Source: Desulfosporosinus sp. HMP52 (GTDB lineage: Bacteria; Bacillota; Desulfitobacteriia; Desulfitobacteriales; Desulfitobacteriaceae). From it: DNA of 64,000 nt. Positions 17,524-26,070 of this stretch are shown here, piece after piece. The position numbers were made by a program, and so were the translations under genes. The stretch is taken from assembly GCF_000765145.1 (NCBI RefSeq), contig NZ_JMGA01000039.1, positions 62,001 to 126,000 on the forward strand. The letters run 5' to 3'. Positions within the stretch are counted from its first letter, which is position 1, and the number at the start of each line of letters is the position of its first letter. The notes under the pieces were generated by a model. That model had not been told where the DNA came from and did not search any database. It worked only from the letters and a program-made list of their open reading frames with translations.

Positions 17524-18807
17524 TTGGGTAGTTTTAAACTTAGCTATGGAAAAGAAATACTGTCTTTTGAGCTGCCGGATTCAGTTCAGGTTCGGGAGAT
17601 TGAAGCTAAAGCTAGTCAGCCAATAGTAGATATTGAAAAAGCTGTTCGGGAGGCATTAGCGCATCCTGTTGGCACTGCTCCGCTGATAGAGGTGGTAAAT
17701 CCCGGTGACAGAGTAGTAATCATCGTTAGTGATATTACTCGGCTTTGGGTAAGGACAGATGTGCTTTTACCTATTTTGCTTGATGTGCTTAATGAGGCTG
17801 GTGTGCCAGATGAGGATATTTCCATTGTTACGGCAACGGGAGATCACCGTTTGCAAACTGTGGAAGAACACACAGCTATTTGTGGAAAAAAGGTTTTAGA
17901 GCGAGTTTCAATTTATGATCATGAGTGTAATGCACCTGACTTAGTTGATTTAGGATTTTCAACGGCGGGTACTCCGATAAAAGTAAATCGCCGGGTCTGG
18001 GAAGCGGATAAAGTAATTCTAACAGGAGGAATTGCCTATCATTTGTTAGCAGGATTTGGCGGGGGACGTAAGTCAATTGCCCCCGGTGTTTGCGGCTATG
18101 AAATGATTCAAAAAAACCATTCTCTCGCACTGAAAGATGCAGGACCTTCAGGACTTAATCCCAACATTCAGACCGGAAAAATGGAAGGAAATCCGGTTGC
18201 CGAAGATATGTTAGAGATCGCTCGCCTCGTTGGCGCAGATTTTATCCTGAATGTTGTGGTTAATGAAAAGAAAGAGTTTGTTCATATTGCGGCGGGTGAG
18301 TTAGAGCGGGCACATTTAGCGGGCTGTCGTGTAACCGAAGAAATCTTTGGCATAGAAATCAAAGAAAAAGCAGATTTAGTTATTGTTTCAAGTGGGGGAT
18401 ACCCTAAAGATACCCAGCTTTACCAATCTATCAAGGCCTTAGATAATGCAACCTATGCAGTTAGAGAGGGCGGAGTCATTATCCTGGTTAGTGAATGCTC
18501 AGATGGGATCGGTTCTCGGCCATTTGAGGAGTTTTTTAATCATGGTGATGTTGAGGAGATGAGTGCCAGACTTCATGCCGACTTTACAATGCCCGGTTTT
18601 GTAAGTTTGAGAACAGCAAGCATTTGCCGAAAGACCCCGGTCATCTTAGTGAGTTCTCTGACAGATGATGTGGTGAGACGGATGAAGATGCTTTCAGCTT
18701 CTTCAATAGAAGGAGCTTGGCAATTAGCCAGGCAAATCCTTGGGAATCAGCCGCAATTCGTTTACATAATGCCTCACGGCGGAAGTACATTCCCGATTAT
18801 CTCTTAG
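17524..18807 (+). CDS. larA: Nickel-dependent lactate racemase family protein
   Basis: A 427-residue LarA (DUF2088) protein. The nickel-pincer residues known from Lactiplantibacillus LarA have exact counterparts: His108 in ATGDHR, His173 in AYHLLAGF, Lys183 in GGGRKS and His199 in KNHS. It would interconvert D- and L-lactate or another 2-hydroxyacid in the cytoplasm. TTG 17524 follows AGGGGGGAAGG. It is the last gene of the MBL-glcD-glcF-larA operon, so racemisation probably supplies the stereoisomer used by GlcDF. Cofactor genes larB, larC and larE are not in this window. Confidence 0.9.
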   Translation: MGSFKLSYGKEILSFELPDSVQVREIEAKASQPIVDIEKAVREALAHPVGTAPLIEVVNPGDRVVIIVSDITRLWVRTDVLLPILLDVLNEAGVPDEDISIVTATGDHRLQTVEEHTAICGKKVLERVSIYDHECNAPDLVDLGFSTAGTPIKVNRRVWEADKVILTGGIAYHLLAGFGGGRKSIAPGVCGYEMIQKNHSLALKDAGPSGLNPNIQTGKMEGNPVAEDMLEIARLVGADFILNVVVNEKKEFVHIAAGELERAHLAGCRVTEEIFGIEIKEKADLVIVSSGGYPKDTQLYQSIKALDNATYAVREGGVIILVSECSDGIGSRPFEEFFNHGDVEEMSARLHADFTMPGFVSLRTASICRKTPVILVSSLTDDVVRRMKMLSASSIEGAWQLARQILGNQPQFVYIMPHGGSTFPIIS

Positions 18808-18848
18808 AAAGAATGAATGCAGGTATGAGAAATATTTTTGGCGAGGTA

Positions 18849-18877
18849 TTGAATTATTGGCATGTGGGTGTTATTAT
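18849..18877 (+). promoter_or_regulatory. Promoter of the second Trp T-box leader
   Basis: TTGAAT (18849-18854) and TATTAT (18872-18877) with a 17-nt spacer, at the same distance from the T-box as in the first copy. Confidence 0.6.
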
Positions 18878-18883
18878 CATATA

Positions 18884-19150
18884 AACCGTAGATGGGGAAG
18901 TAAAACCGCATGACCAACCTCACAGAGAGTCGAGTAGGGTGGAAGCTTGACAGGTAACGGAGCGGGTAAATGGGCCTCAGAGGGTGGAACGAAAAAGCAC
19001 CATGCTTTAGTAGTTACCAACGCAAAGCCAGCGTTATTGGGCTGAGGGTGTGTTGGCACTCTGCATGAGAGGATGCATGTATATTTATGCATCAGTTAAG
19101 GTGGTACCGCAGATTAACGTCTGTCCTTATTTTAGGATAGGCGTTTTATT
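18884..19150 (+). promoter_or_regulatory. Second T-box riboswitch, tryptophan specifier (TGG)
   Basis: Closely similar to the leader at 1902-2160. AGTA is at 18899-18902, AGAGAG follows, specifier TGG is at 18971-18973 after GTAAA, and the T-box AAGGTGGTACCGCAG is at 19098-19112. The antiterminator/terminator switch is conserved: TAAGG with CCTTA, or the terminator 19118-19145 with a T-rich tail. It precedes a lone trpX-like gene. Confidence 0.92.
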
Positions 19151-19234
19151 TTTTCTGTTTCACCGGTCTATTCTTAAGAAGAATAGACAAATGCAGTTGC
19201 CAGAGAATTATCTATTTTGAAGGGGGAATTATTT

Positions 19235-20242
19235 ATGAAAAGAAAATTGGCTAAAATGATGATCTCAGTGTTAATGACCATGACCTTAGTGTTATCCCTA
19301 ACAGCCTGTTCACCCAGTAAAACAGAAACTCCTGACAAGACTGCAGCTAAGAAGAACATTGGTATCGTGCAAATTGTTGAACATCCGTCCCTGAACACTA
19401 TCAAGGAATCAATCGTTACTCAGTTAAGTGAAAAAGGGTTTAAAGATGGGGAAAATATTGCCATTGATTATCAAAATGCCCAAGGGGATCAATCTACATT
19501 AAAGACAATTGTCAGTAAATTTGTTAACAATAAGTATGATCTGATTATTGCTATTGCCACGCCCTCAGTACAGGCAGCCGTAAGTCAAACGAAGGATATT
19601 CCCATCCTCTTTGCAGCTTGCGCGGACCCCTTAGGGTCTGGAGTGGTTACTAATCTGGAAAAGCCGGGAGGAAACGTGACTGGTACTTCTAATGCCGTTT
19701 CAGCGGAAAAGATATTGGAGCTGGCCAAGCGCATTACCCCGAATTTTAAAACAATCGGTGCTTTATATAATTCCAGTGAAACGAACTCCTTAATCGTGAT
19801 CAAGGGCTTGAAAGAATATGCAAACAAAAATAACTTAACAATTGTTGAGTCCACCGTAACCAGTTCTGCAGATGTTCAACAGACTGTTACATCTCTAGTC
19901 GAAAAAGTTGATGTCATTTTCGTGCCCAATGACAATACAGTAGCCACGGCGATGCCACTGGTAGCCCAGATAGCTAATAATGCCAAGATACCGGTCTATG
20001 TTGGAGCTGATTCATTGGTCAAAGATGGAGGATTGGCAACATACGGCATAGATTACAGTGTTCTGGGTAAAGAGACCGCCGATATGGGTGTAGAGATATT
20101 AAATGGGAAGAATCCTGGGGAAATACCTGTTAGAACCATGTCAGACATGAAGATATATCTCAATAAAGACACTGCAACCACTATCGGAGTCAATTTTCCT
20201 GAAGATGTTGTAAAAGAAGCTGCTCAAGTATTTAGCAAATAA
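19235..20242 (+). CDS. trpX: Second TrpX-type substrate-binding lipoprotein, without permease or ATPase
   Basis: A 335-residue lipoprotein, lipobox LTAC (Cys25), about 70% identical by eye to the protein at 2265-3269 along its whole length, with conserved IVEHPSLNTI, YQNAQGDQ and DPLGSG. ATG 19235 follows AAGGGGGAA; a TTG at 19217 is upstream of the ribosome site. A strong terminator follows, so no transporter genes are co-transcribed. It probably delivers a ligand to the TrpYZ permease at 3289-4993 or an unseen one. Both copies share the Trp T-box, so tryptophan or a near relative is the inferred ligand. Confidence 0.88.
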   Translation: MKRKLAKMMISVLMTMTLVLSLTACSPSKTETPDKTAAKKNIGIVQIVEHPSLNTIKESIVTQLSEKGFKDGENIAIDYQNAQGDQSTLKTIVSKFVNNKYDLIIAIATPSVQAAVSQTKDIPILFAACADPLGSGVVTNLEKPGGNVTGTSNAVSAEKILELAKRITPNFKTIGALYNSSETNSLIVIKGLKEYANKNNLTIVESTVTSSADVQQTVTSLVEKVDVIFVPNDNTVATAMPLVAQIANNAKIPVYVGADSLVKDGGLATYGIDYSVLGKETADMGVEILNGKNPGEIPVRTMSDMKIYLNKDTATTIGVNFPEDVVKEAAQVFSK

Positions 20243-20271
20243 TATGCTAATATAGTATCAGATCAACAAGG

Positions 20272-20311
20272 TCCTTTCTGTACCTTACAAGAGGCGCAGA
20301 AAGGATTTTTT
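20272..20311 (+). terminator. Rho-independent terminator after the second trpX
   Basis: TCCTTTCTG (20272-20280) pairs with CAGAAAGGA (20297-20305), followed by a T run. Confidence 0.88.
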
Positions 20312-20390
20312 ACTTTCTCGGAATTTTTGATGTCAAGTATGTGTTGAGTACCTTTTGTTTTCTGTGCTTAGTTTAGATGATTATCAAATT

Positions 20391-21197
20391 TCAATAGAGA
20401 TTTTCTCGACGCTGCTTTAAAATCGGAATTGCCTCTCTAACTTCTTCAATTTCACTAAAATCCAGATCTGCTAAGAGAATCCCCGGCCTTTCATCCAATT
20501 TAGCAATTACTTGTCCCCATGGATTAACAGCTATGGAATGACCATAGGCGATATAGGATGCTTGAGGATTTCGGGCTGGGGATGTGCCCAGCATGAAGAT
20601 CTGGTTATCGAGGGCACGGCTGCGGAATAATAATTCCCAGTGTGCCGGACCAGTAGTCATGTTGAAGGCGGCAGGGACAATGACTAGACGTGCCCCCTCT
20701 TTAGCCATTCTCCTAGTCAATTCCGGAAAGCGAATATCATAGCAAATTTCCAGGCCGAACTTGCCCCAAGGAGTTTCAAACAGAGTTACAGAGTCTCCCG
20801 GAGAAAGAACCTCGGATTCAATAAATTTGATCCCATTTTTGACGCATACATCAAATAGATGTGTTTTGCGATGCTTGGCAATAATCTCTCCTTGGGGATT
20901 AAAGACGATGCTTGTATTATAGAGAAGTTCGTCAACAAGTTCAGGAATGGAACCCCCAATAAGAAAAAGACCATAGGAGCGCGCCAATTTTGAGAGAGCC
21001 TTTGTTGTTTCCCCCGAGGGAATGACTTCCGCATAGTCACGGAAACAATGTATGTCATATGGACAATTAAACATTTCAGGCAAAACTGCAAGCTGGGCCC
21101 CGGCAGCAGAAGCCTCTTCAAGCATTATAGCGGCTTGTTTTAGATTGTCTTGTTTATTGGGGTTAACGGGAAGTTGACATAAAGCGATCTTTAACAA
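20391..21197 (-). CDS. Nitrilase-superfamily amidase (omega-amidase/Nit2-like)
   Basis: A carbon-nitrogen hydrolase with the full catalytic triad: Glu in LPEMF, Lys in KHRKTHLF and Cys in EICYDIRFPE (residues about 41, 111 and 152 from this start). It would hydrolyse omega-amides of 2-oxoacids or similar amides. TTG 21197 is chosen because AAGGAGG precedes it by 11 nt and homology begins right there (LKIALCQLP); an ATG at 21239 adds 14 residues and lacks a site. Length is then 268 residues, typical for Nit2. Convergent with the second trpX. Confidence 0.82.
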   Translation of the reverse strand: MLKIALCQLPVNPNKQDNLKQAAIMLEEASAAGAQLAVLPEMFNCPYDIHCFRDYAEVIPSGETTKALSKLARSYGLFLIGGSIPELVDELLYNTSIVFNPQGEIIAKHRKTHLFDVCVKNGIKFIESEVLSPGDSVTLFETPWGKFGLEICYDIRFPELTRRMAKEGARLVIVPAAFNMTTGPAHWELLFRSRALDNQIFMLGTSPARNPQASYIAYGHSIAVNPWGQVIAKLDERPGILLADLDFSEIEEVREAIPILKQRRENLY

Positions 21198-21356
21198 TTT
21201 TTTGTAAGCCTCCTTAGTCTTTGGTTCAAGACGAAGCATCTACCCATATGACGTTTGTATATGAGTATTATAAACTCTATGACTTAAAAAAATTATAGAG
21301 AATGAAAACTTAAATTAATGCAATACTAAACATTAAAAATAAGGAGGGTTATGACA

Positions 21357-21584
21357 ATGAAAAATGTCACTATGTTTTCGAACAATACCTGACCCTATTG
21401 TTCAGTAGCGAAGAAGTTTCTGTCGCAAAACAATATTCCCTTTGAAGAGAAGAATATCAGTAATGATGAAGCAGCTTTGTTAGAGTTGCAGAAGCGGAAC
21501 ATCAATAGTGTCCCTACTTTCTTAGTAGGGGAAGAAGTTGTTGTGGGCTTCAATAAGGACAAGATTCTCGCTCTTGTACATTAA
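21357..21584 (+). CDS. Selenocysteine-containing glutaredoxin-like protein (UPYC active site)
   Basis: A 75-residue frame interrupted once by TGA at 21390-21392, codon 12. Reading it as selenocysteine gives MFSNNTUPYC, the glutaredoxin CPYC site with the first Cys replaced, in a YruB/NrdH-like thioredoxin fold. The cis-Pro loop NSVPTFLVGEE and VVVGFNKDKI complete the family pattern. ATG 21357 follows AAGGAGG at 9-nt spacing and the frame ends at TAA before a perfect terminator. A SECIS-like hairpin lies 15 nt after the TGA. It would reduce disulfides or mixed disulfides in the cytoplasm. Nothing downstream of the TGA could serve as a sensible restart, and the single stop at the exact redox residue argues against a pseudogene. 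Confidence 0.9.
21408..21426 (+). promoter_or_regulatory. SECIS-like hairpin of the glutaredoxin gene
   Basis: GCGA-AGA pairs with TCT-g-TCGC, with apical loop AGTT at 21415-21418. There are 22 nt between the TGA and the loop, and a G is among the first two loop bases, which fits the published bacterial SECIS model. Folding was done by eye. Confidence 0.65.
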
Positions 21585-21596
21585 GTTGAATACAGA

Positions 21597-21627
21597 AAGA
21601 AGCCGCTGGGTTGCCCAGCGGCTTCTT
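21597..21627. terminator. Strong hairpin terminator between the selenoprotein gene and the aminotransferase
   Basis: AAGAAGCCGCTGGG pairs perfectly with CCCAGCGGCTTCTT around a TTG loop, 14 bp. It lies between convergent genes and may serve both. Confidence 0.85.
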
Positions 21628-21643
21628 ATGATATAAGAGTTTA

Positions 21644-22819
21644 CTAGCGGATTTTACCTAAAGAAGTTTCGATGCGCTCCAAAGCTTTTTCAATGTTAGC
21701 TACAGAATTTGCGTAGGAAAAACGCAGATACCCCTCACCATAGGAACCAAAGGCAGTACCGCCTAGACAAGCGACCCCCCCATCATTTAAGAGGTAATCA
21801 GCTATTTCCTTTGTATCTTTTCCGAAGGATTTGAGATTTGGGAATACATAGAAGGAACCTTCGGGTAGAAGACAGCTTACTCCAGAAATAGAGTTTAAAC
21901 CATTTACCATGATATCACGGCGTTTCTTAAACTCCGCTACCATTTTTTCAACCTCACCTTGGGGCCCTGTGAGTGCCTCTTTACCGGCCATTTGAGTGAA
22001 AGCAGAAGTGCAAGAGTTAGAATTAACCATCAGTTGAGCAATTCGAGCGGCTATTTCGGGGTGCATAACCCCATAACCTAATCGCCACCCGGTCATGGCG
22101 TAGGTTTTAGAGAACCCGTCCAATATAATGGTCCAGTCCTTCATACCAGGTAAAGATGCTATTGAAAGCAGAGGAGTATCAGCATACACGATTCGATCGT
22201 AAATTTCATCGGCCAGAACGAGGATATCTTTTCCTCTTACTAAATCGGCGATTGCTTTAATATCATCACTGGTGAGAACTCCACCGGTAGGGTTTCCGGG
22301 AGAATTTATGATGAGCATTTTTGTCTTGGGGGTAATTAATTGGGCTAGCTCATTAACATCTAATCTAAATTGATTTTCTTCACGCAAAGGGATAGGGACC
22401 GGTGTTCCACCGACAAAGCGAATAACGGATTCATAGATGGGAAAGCCGGGATTGGGATAAATAACTTCATCTCCGGGGTTAACCGTTGCCATAATAGAGA
22501 AAAACATAATTGGTTTTCCACCGGGTACGATTACTACATCTTCAGCAGACGCATCAACTTTTTTTTGCTTCTTGATATATTGGGCAATTGTTTCTCTGAC
22601 TTCAGGTATGCCGGGAGCAGGTGTATAGTGAGTATATCCACTGGTAAGGGCCTGGCAGGCGGCATCAATAATATTCTGTGGAGTATCAAAATCCGGTTCG
22701 CCAATTTCCAGATGAACCACGTCTTTGCCCTGGGCTTCTAATTTTTTGGCTTTTGCCAAAACCTCGAAAGCAGTTTCTGTACCCAGTAAAGACATTCTAT
22801 CTGCAAATACATTTTTCAT
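21644..22819 (-). CDS. PLP-dependent aminotransferase class I (AspC/AlaT-like)
   Basis: A 391-residue fold-type I aminotransferase. NSPGNPTGG, the aspartate strand LADEIYDRIVY and the PLP-lysine loop DGFSKTYAMTGWRLGYG are intact. ATG 22819 follows AAAGAGG at 8-nt spacing; a GTG three codons upstream lies inside that site. It is 42 nt downstream of the 2-hydroxyacid dehydrogenase gene, so the two form an operon. Transamination of glyoxylate or pyruvate, with the dehydrogenase handling the corresponding hydroxyacid, is a reasonable inference. Confidence 0.9.
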   Translation of the reverse strand: MKNVFADRMSLLGTETAFEVLAKAKKLEAQGKDVVHLEIGEPDFDTPQNIIDAACQALTSGYTHYTPAPGIPEVRETIAQYIKKQKKVDASAEDVVIVPGGKPIMFFSIMATVNPGDEVIYPNPGFPIYESVIRFVGGTPVPIPLREENQFRLDVNELAQLITPKTKMLIINSPGNPTGGVLTSDDIKAIADLVRGKDILVLADEIYDRIVYADTPLLSIASLPGMKDWTIILDGFSKTYAMTGWRLGYGVMHPEIAARIAQLMVNSNSCTSAFTQMAGKEALTGPQGEVEKMVAEFKKRRDIMVNGLNSISGVSCLLPEGSFYVFPNLKSFGKDTKEIADYLLNDGGVACLGGTAFGSYGEGYLRFSYANSVANIEKALERIETSLGKIR

Positions 22820-22861
22820 TTCAAACACCTCTTTCGCGTAAGTTTTATTTTAGTTCCTTTA

Positions 22862-23842
22862 CTAATTCTTCTTAAATACTTCGGGATTTAAACAAGTCGG
22901 TGGAAGTTCTCCTCTCATCGCCGCTAAGATGTTAGTTACAGCAATAATACCCATCTTTGTTCGGGTTTCAAAAGTAGCACTGGCGATATGGGGGCATACT
23001 ATAGCATTGTCCAGTTCCAAGAGACCTGGAGCAAATTCCGGCTCGAACTCATAGACATCAAGTCCCGCGCCCCATATTTCACCAGTTTGCAGAGCTTTGA
23101 CCAGTGCTGCCTCATGCACTACGGGGCCGCGGGAGGTATTAATCAGAATTGCAGTATTCTTCATAAGTTTAAACTCTCGTTCGCCTAACAAATGATGGGT
23201 CTCGGGGAGAAGTGGAGTGTGAACTGAAACAAAATCGGATTCTTGGAGAAGAGTCTCCAGACTAACGTATTGACCGTCTGTTTCTTTTTCGAATTCAGGA
23301 TTAGCCGCAACATCAGAATAGAGTACTTTCATATCAAAGGCCTTTGCTCTTTTGGCGAATGACAATCCGATTCTTCCGGCACCAATGACACCAACTGTTT
23401 TGTTCATTACTTGCTGCCCTAGAAAAAGCATCGGTCCCCAGCCTTCATATTTCCCCATTCTCGAGTATTTATCAGATTCAACGACTCTTCGTGCTGTAGA
23501 GAATAATAACGCCCAGGCCATCTCTGCTGTAGTATCAGTAAGCACTCCAGGAGTATTAGAGACCATAATCCCTCGTTCGGTAGCGGCGGGAATATCTATG
23601 TTATTGAAGCCTACCGCATAATTGGCAAAGATCTTAGCTCCCTTAGCTGCATCCATAACTTCAGCATCTATCGGATCAGTAAGTAAACTTAAAACAGCAT
23701 CTCTGCCCTTAACCTTTTCTAACAGAACGGACTTTTCAAGAACCTTGCCAGTACGATTGACTTCCATGTCGCAAAATTCTTCTAGCATGTCAAGTGCCGG
23801 TTTGGGTATTTCATTCGTAACATAAACATTCCACCTACTCAT
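22862..23842 (-). CDS. D-2-hydroxyacid dehydrogenase, glyoxylate/hydroxypyruvate reductase-like
   Basis: A 326-residue NAD(P)-dependent enzyme. The dinucleotide motif GAGRIG is at residues 154-159. Catalytic Arg238 (SRGP), Glu267 and His285 (CPHIASAT) are all present. An Asp after the second beta strand (YSDVAA, Asp177) hints at NAD(H) rather than NADP(H). It reduces glyoxylate, hydroxypyruvate or a related 2-oxoacid. ATG 23842 follows GGAGGTTACAC. First gene of a two-gene operon with the aminotransferase. Confidence 0.9.
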   Translation of the reverse strand: MSRWNVYVTNEIPKPALDMLEEFCDMEVNRTGKVLEKSVLLEKVKGRDAVLSLLTDPIDAEVMDAAKGAKIFANYAVGFNNIDIPAATERGIMVSNTPGVLTDTTAEMAWALLFSTARRVVESDKYSRMGKYEGWGPMLFLGQQVMNKTVGVIGAGRIGLSFAKRAKAFDMKVLYSDVAANPEFEKETDGQYVSLETLLQESDFVSVHTPLLPETHHLLGEREFKLMKNTAILINTSRGPVVHEAALVKALQTGEIWGAGLDVYEFEPEFAPGLLELDNAIVCPHIASATFETRTKMGIIAVTNILAAMRGELPPTCLNPEVFKKN

Positions 23843-24218
23843 GTGTAACCTCCAATAGTTTAATTTAGTAGATTCTATACGAGTAGTAATCCCAAATGCA
23901 AGCGGTATTATGAGTTTATCCCTAAATATATCCTCGTTATTTAAATGTCATATATCAACATTACTTAAGAGTAGTTGATTTGCATGCAGTTTTTAATTTA
24001 AATACAAAGAAAAATCTCATAGTAAATGGTAATCAAATAAATGATTAGAAGTTATCTTAAAATAATGTATAATTATTGTACTGTGCATTTTGAGTAGAGA
24101 GATACTTGGTTACAGCGGCTCAAAGAACTAAGATATCAATACTAGCAAAACCTTGAGAGTGAAAAAAAGTTAAGAGTCAGAAGAAAAAGTTATAGGGTTA
24201 AGAAACAAGGAGAGCGGC
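23843..24218. other. Divergent intergenic region, 376 bp
   Basis: AT-rich, no coding frame. It should carry the divergent promoters of the dehydrogenase operon and the phosphoesterase gene. TATAAT at 24068-24073 reads toward the phosphoesterase, but its -35 (TTAGAA at 17 nt) is poor. No riboswitch recognised. Confidence 0.4.
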
Positions 24219-24944
24219 ATGGAGAGAATCGCGATTATATCAGATATTCATGGCAATTTGCCTGCTTTAGAGGCTGTATTGAAAGATATTGAATCGAAGA
24301 GTATTCGGCGAATTTTTTGCTTGGGGGATATAGCGGGAAAAGGGCCTAGTCCTACTGAAACAGTCGATCTAATTAAAGCACGGACTGAAATAGTTATTAA
24401 AGGGAATTGGGACTGCTATCTATCAGAACAAAGCGGGTCGCCAGTACTTAAGTGGCATCAGGATAGATTAGGTATCGAGAGGCTGGATTATTTAAGGAGT
24501 CTTCCAATCTATAAAGAGTTTTATATTAGCGGTAAATTATTAAGACTATGCCATGCGTCTCCCAATGATTTATTCCATAGAGTTTACCTTACATCGGAAA
24601 TAAATAAGCGACTAAAACTGTTTGAGGCTACTCCAACCCTTAACGTTGAAGCAGATATTGTTGGATATGGTGATATACATAGTGCCCACATTGATAATTT
24701 CTCTGGAAAGACAATTTTCAATGTGGGAAGTGTCGGCAATCCACTTGACATAACCCAAGCTTCTTATGGAATAATTGAAGGGAACCTAGGGAATAGAGAT
24801 GAAGGATCATTAGCGATATCTCTTGTAAGGGTACCCTATAATGTTGAACTATCCGTTGCGCTGGCGGAATTAACCGACATGCCAGAGAAGCAAGAGTATA
24901 TCGACGAATTAAGAACGGGAATCTACAGAGGGCTAAAATCCTAA
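24219..24944 (+). CDS. Calcineurin-like metallophosphoesterase
   Basis: A 241-residue cytoplasmic protein. The dimetal site is visible: ISDIHGNLPAL (residues 8-18), LGDIAGKGP, the KGNWD version of the GNHD/E motif, CHASPN, YGDIHSAH and GSVGNP. It resembles YfcE-like/PrpE-like phosphoesterases of unassigned substrate. ATG 24219 follows AAGGAGAG. The tryptophan in GNWD is common in this subgroup. No operon partner; a small convergent gene begins two bases after its stop. Confidence 0.85.
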   Translation: MERIAIISDIHGNLPALEAVLKDIESKSIRRIFCLGDIAGKGPSPTETVDLIKARTEIVIKGNWDCYLSEQSGSPVLKWHQDRLGIERLDYLRSLPIYKEFYISGKLLRLCHASPNDLFHRVYLTSEINKRLKLFEATPTLNVEADIVGYGDIHSAHIDNFSGKTIFNVGSVGNPLDITQASYGIIEGNLGNRDEGSLAISLVRVPYNVELSVALAELTDMPEKQEYIDELRTGIYRGLKS

Positions 24945-24945
24945 G

Positions 24946-25107
24946 TTAAAGGTCAGAAGGTGAATTTGGATGGAGAGTCGTCCATTGACAGGCGTGTTGA
25001 AAAGCTTGTTCTTTTTCCGCAAGCAGCTTTGAATGCGTATCAGAGTCCAGTGGATCAATACATTCTTGATAGAGGTCTAAAGCAATAAATTTGTAATCAG
25101 TTGACAT
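24946..25107 (-). CDS. Small protein, unknown function
   Basis: A 53-residue, mildly acidic, soluble protein starting MSTDYKFIALDLYQE. ATG 25107 follows GGAAGGGATG at 5-6-nt spacing; an ATG seven codons upstream has no site. It has no cysteine pairs, membrane segment or known domain. The good ribosome site and protein-like composition support it. Convergent with the phosphoesterase gene. Confidence 0.5.
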   Translation of the reverse strand: MSTDYKFIALDLYQECIDPLDSDTHSKLLAEKEQAFQHACQWTTLHPNSPSDL

Positions 25108-25339
25108 TTTTTCATCCCTTCCATTCAAAAAATTTGTTTAATTAGTGGGTTATTTTTAACGTGCGTAAGTTGCCTAAAAATTATACTTTGCCTTCTTATA
25201 ACGATATCCTTTTAAACGAAACGGATTATAAAGGGCAAACCGGTCAATGTTCTGTATTTTTCTCAAATTCTCTATATAATGGAGTTGATTGTTGCAGGAG
25301 TCCCAATACATACGGATGATTAAAGGGGTCTGATATTTT

Positions 25340-26002
25340 ATGATCGACATTATCATATCCAAGGAATTAAAAGAACTTTGTCCTGATCTCGTCCTTGGAT
25401 GTATCCAAGCAAAAGTAAGTGTTGAAAGTAGTCCGAAGGAACTTTGGGAAGAAATAAACAGTTGCTGTGATGTTCTACAGAGAGAGATACATGTAGAAGA
25501 GTTGGAGGCTTTACCCAGAATAAAGGCGGGTAGGGAAGCCTATAAAAAATTGGGTAAGGCTCCAAGTAGATATAGGTTATCTTCAGAAGCTCTTATAAGA
25601 AGGGTCTTGCAGGGTAAGGGTGTTTATAAGATTAACAACGTTGTGGATATCAATAATCTGATCTCATTAAAATCTACTTTTCCAATTGGTTCATATAATC
25701 TTAATAACTTAAAGAGTCCTATTATCCTAAGAATTGGTCAGAAGGAAGAACAATACAAAGGTATAGGTAAAGAACTAATCAATATATCTAGTCTTCCTGT
25801 CTTAACTGATGCCCTAGGAAGTTTCGGAAGTCCTACCAGTGACTCTGAAAGAGCCATGATCACAAACGATGTCCGTGAAATCCTAATGTGTCTTTTCTCT
25901 TTTAATGGGGAAAAAGATGTGAGAGAATATCTAAAATATTCAGAAGAACTTATCGAAAAATATGCTAAGGGAATAGAAATCAAATCAAAAATTGTTCTAT
26001 AG
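25340..26002 (+). CDS. B3/B4 domain protein (PheT-like editing fold)
   Basis: A 220-residue stand-alone B3/B4 domain (COG3382), the fold found in the phenylalanyl-tRNA synthetase beta subunit. Family segments include the start IISKELKELCPDLVLG, the pattern RIKAGREAYKKLGKAPSRYR and the late FGSPTSDSERAMIT. It may bind or edit an aminoacylated molecule, but free-standing members are uncharacterised. ATG 25340 follows AAAGGGG. Single gene, ended by a 12-bp hairpin shared with htrA. Confidence 0.85.
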   Translation: MIDIIISKELKELCPDLVLGCIQAKVSVESSPKELWEEINSCCDVLQREIHVEELEALPRIKAGREAYKKLGKAPSRYRLSSEALIRRVLQGKGVYKINNVVDINNLISLKSTFPIGSYNLNNLKSPIILRIGQKEEQYKGIGKELINISSLPVLTDALGSFGSPTSDSERAMITNDVREILMCLFSFNGEKDVREYLKYSEELIEKYAKGIEIKSKIVL

Positions 26003-26019
26003 CGTGAAAAACAGGTTGA

Positions 26020-26059
26020 GGGGGTGGTTCTCTTGTCTAACGACAGAAGAACCGCCCCC
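26020..26059. terminator. Hairpin between the B3/B4 gene and htrA
   Basis: GGGGGTGGTTCT (26020-26031) pairs with AGAACCGCCCCC (26048-26059), 12 bp with one G-U pair. No long T run follows. Confidence 0.65.
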
Positions 26060-26070
26060 GTGTCAAAGTT

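Noticed and set aside
21357-21584. Glutaredoxin pseudogene
   Set aside because: Only one in-frame stop, exactly at the redox Cys, with intact ribosome site, terminator and SECIS-like hairpin.
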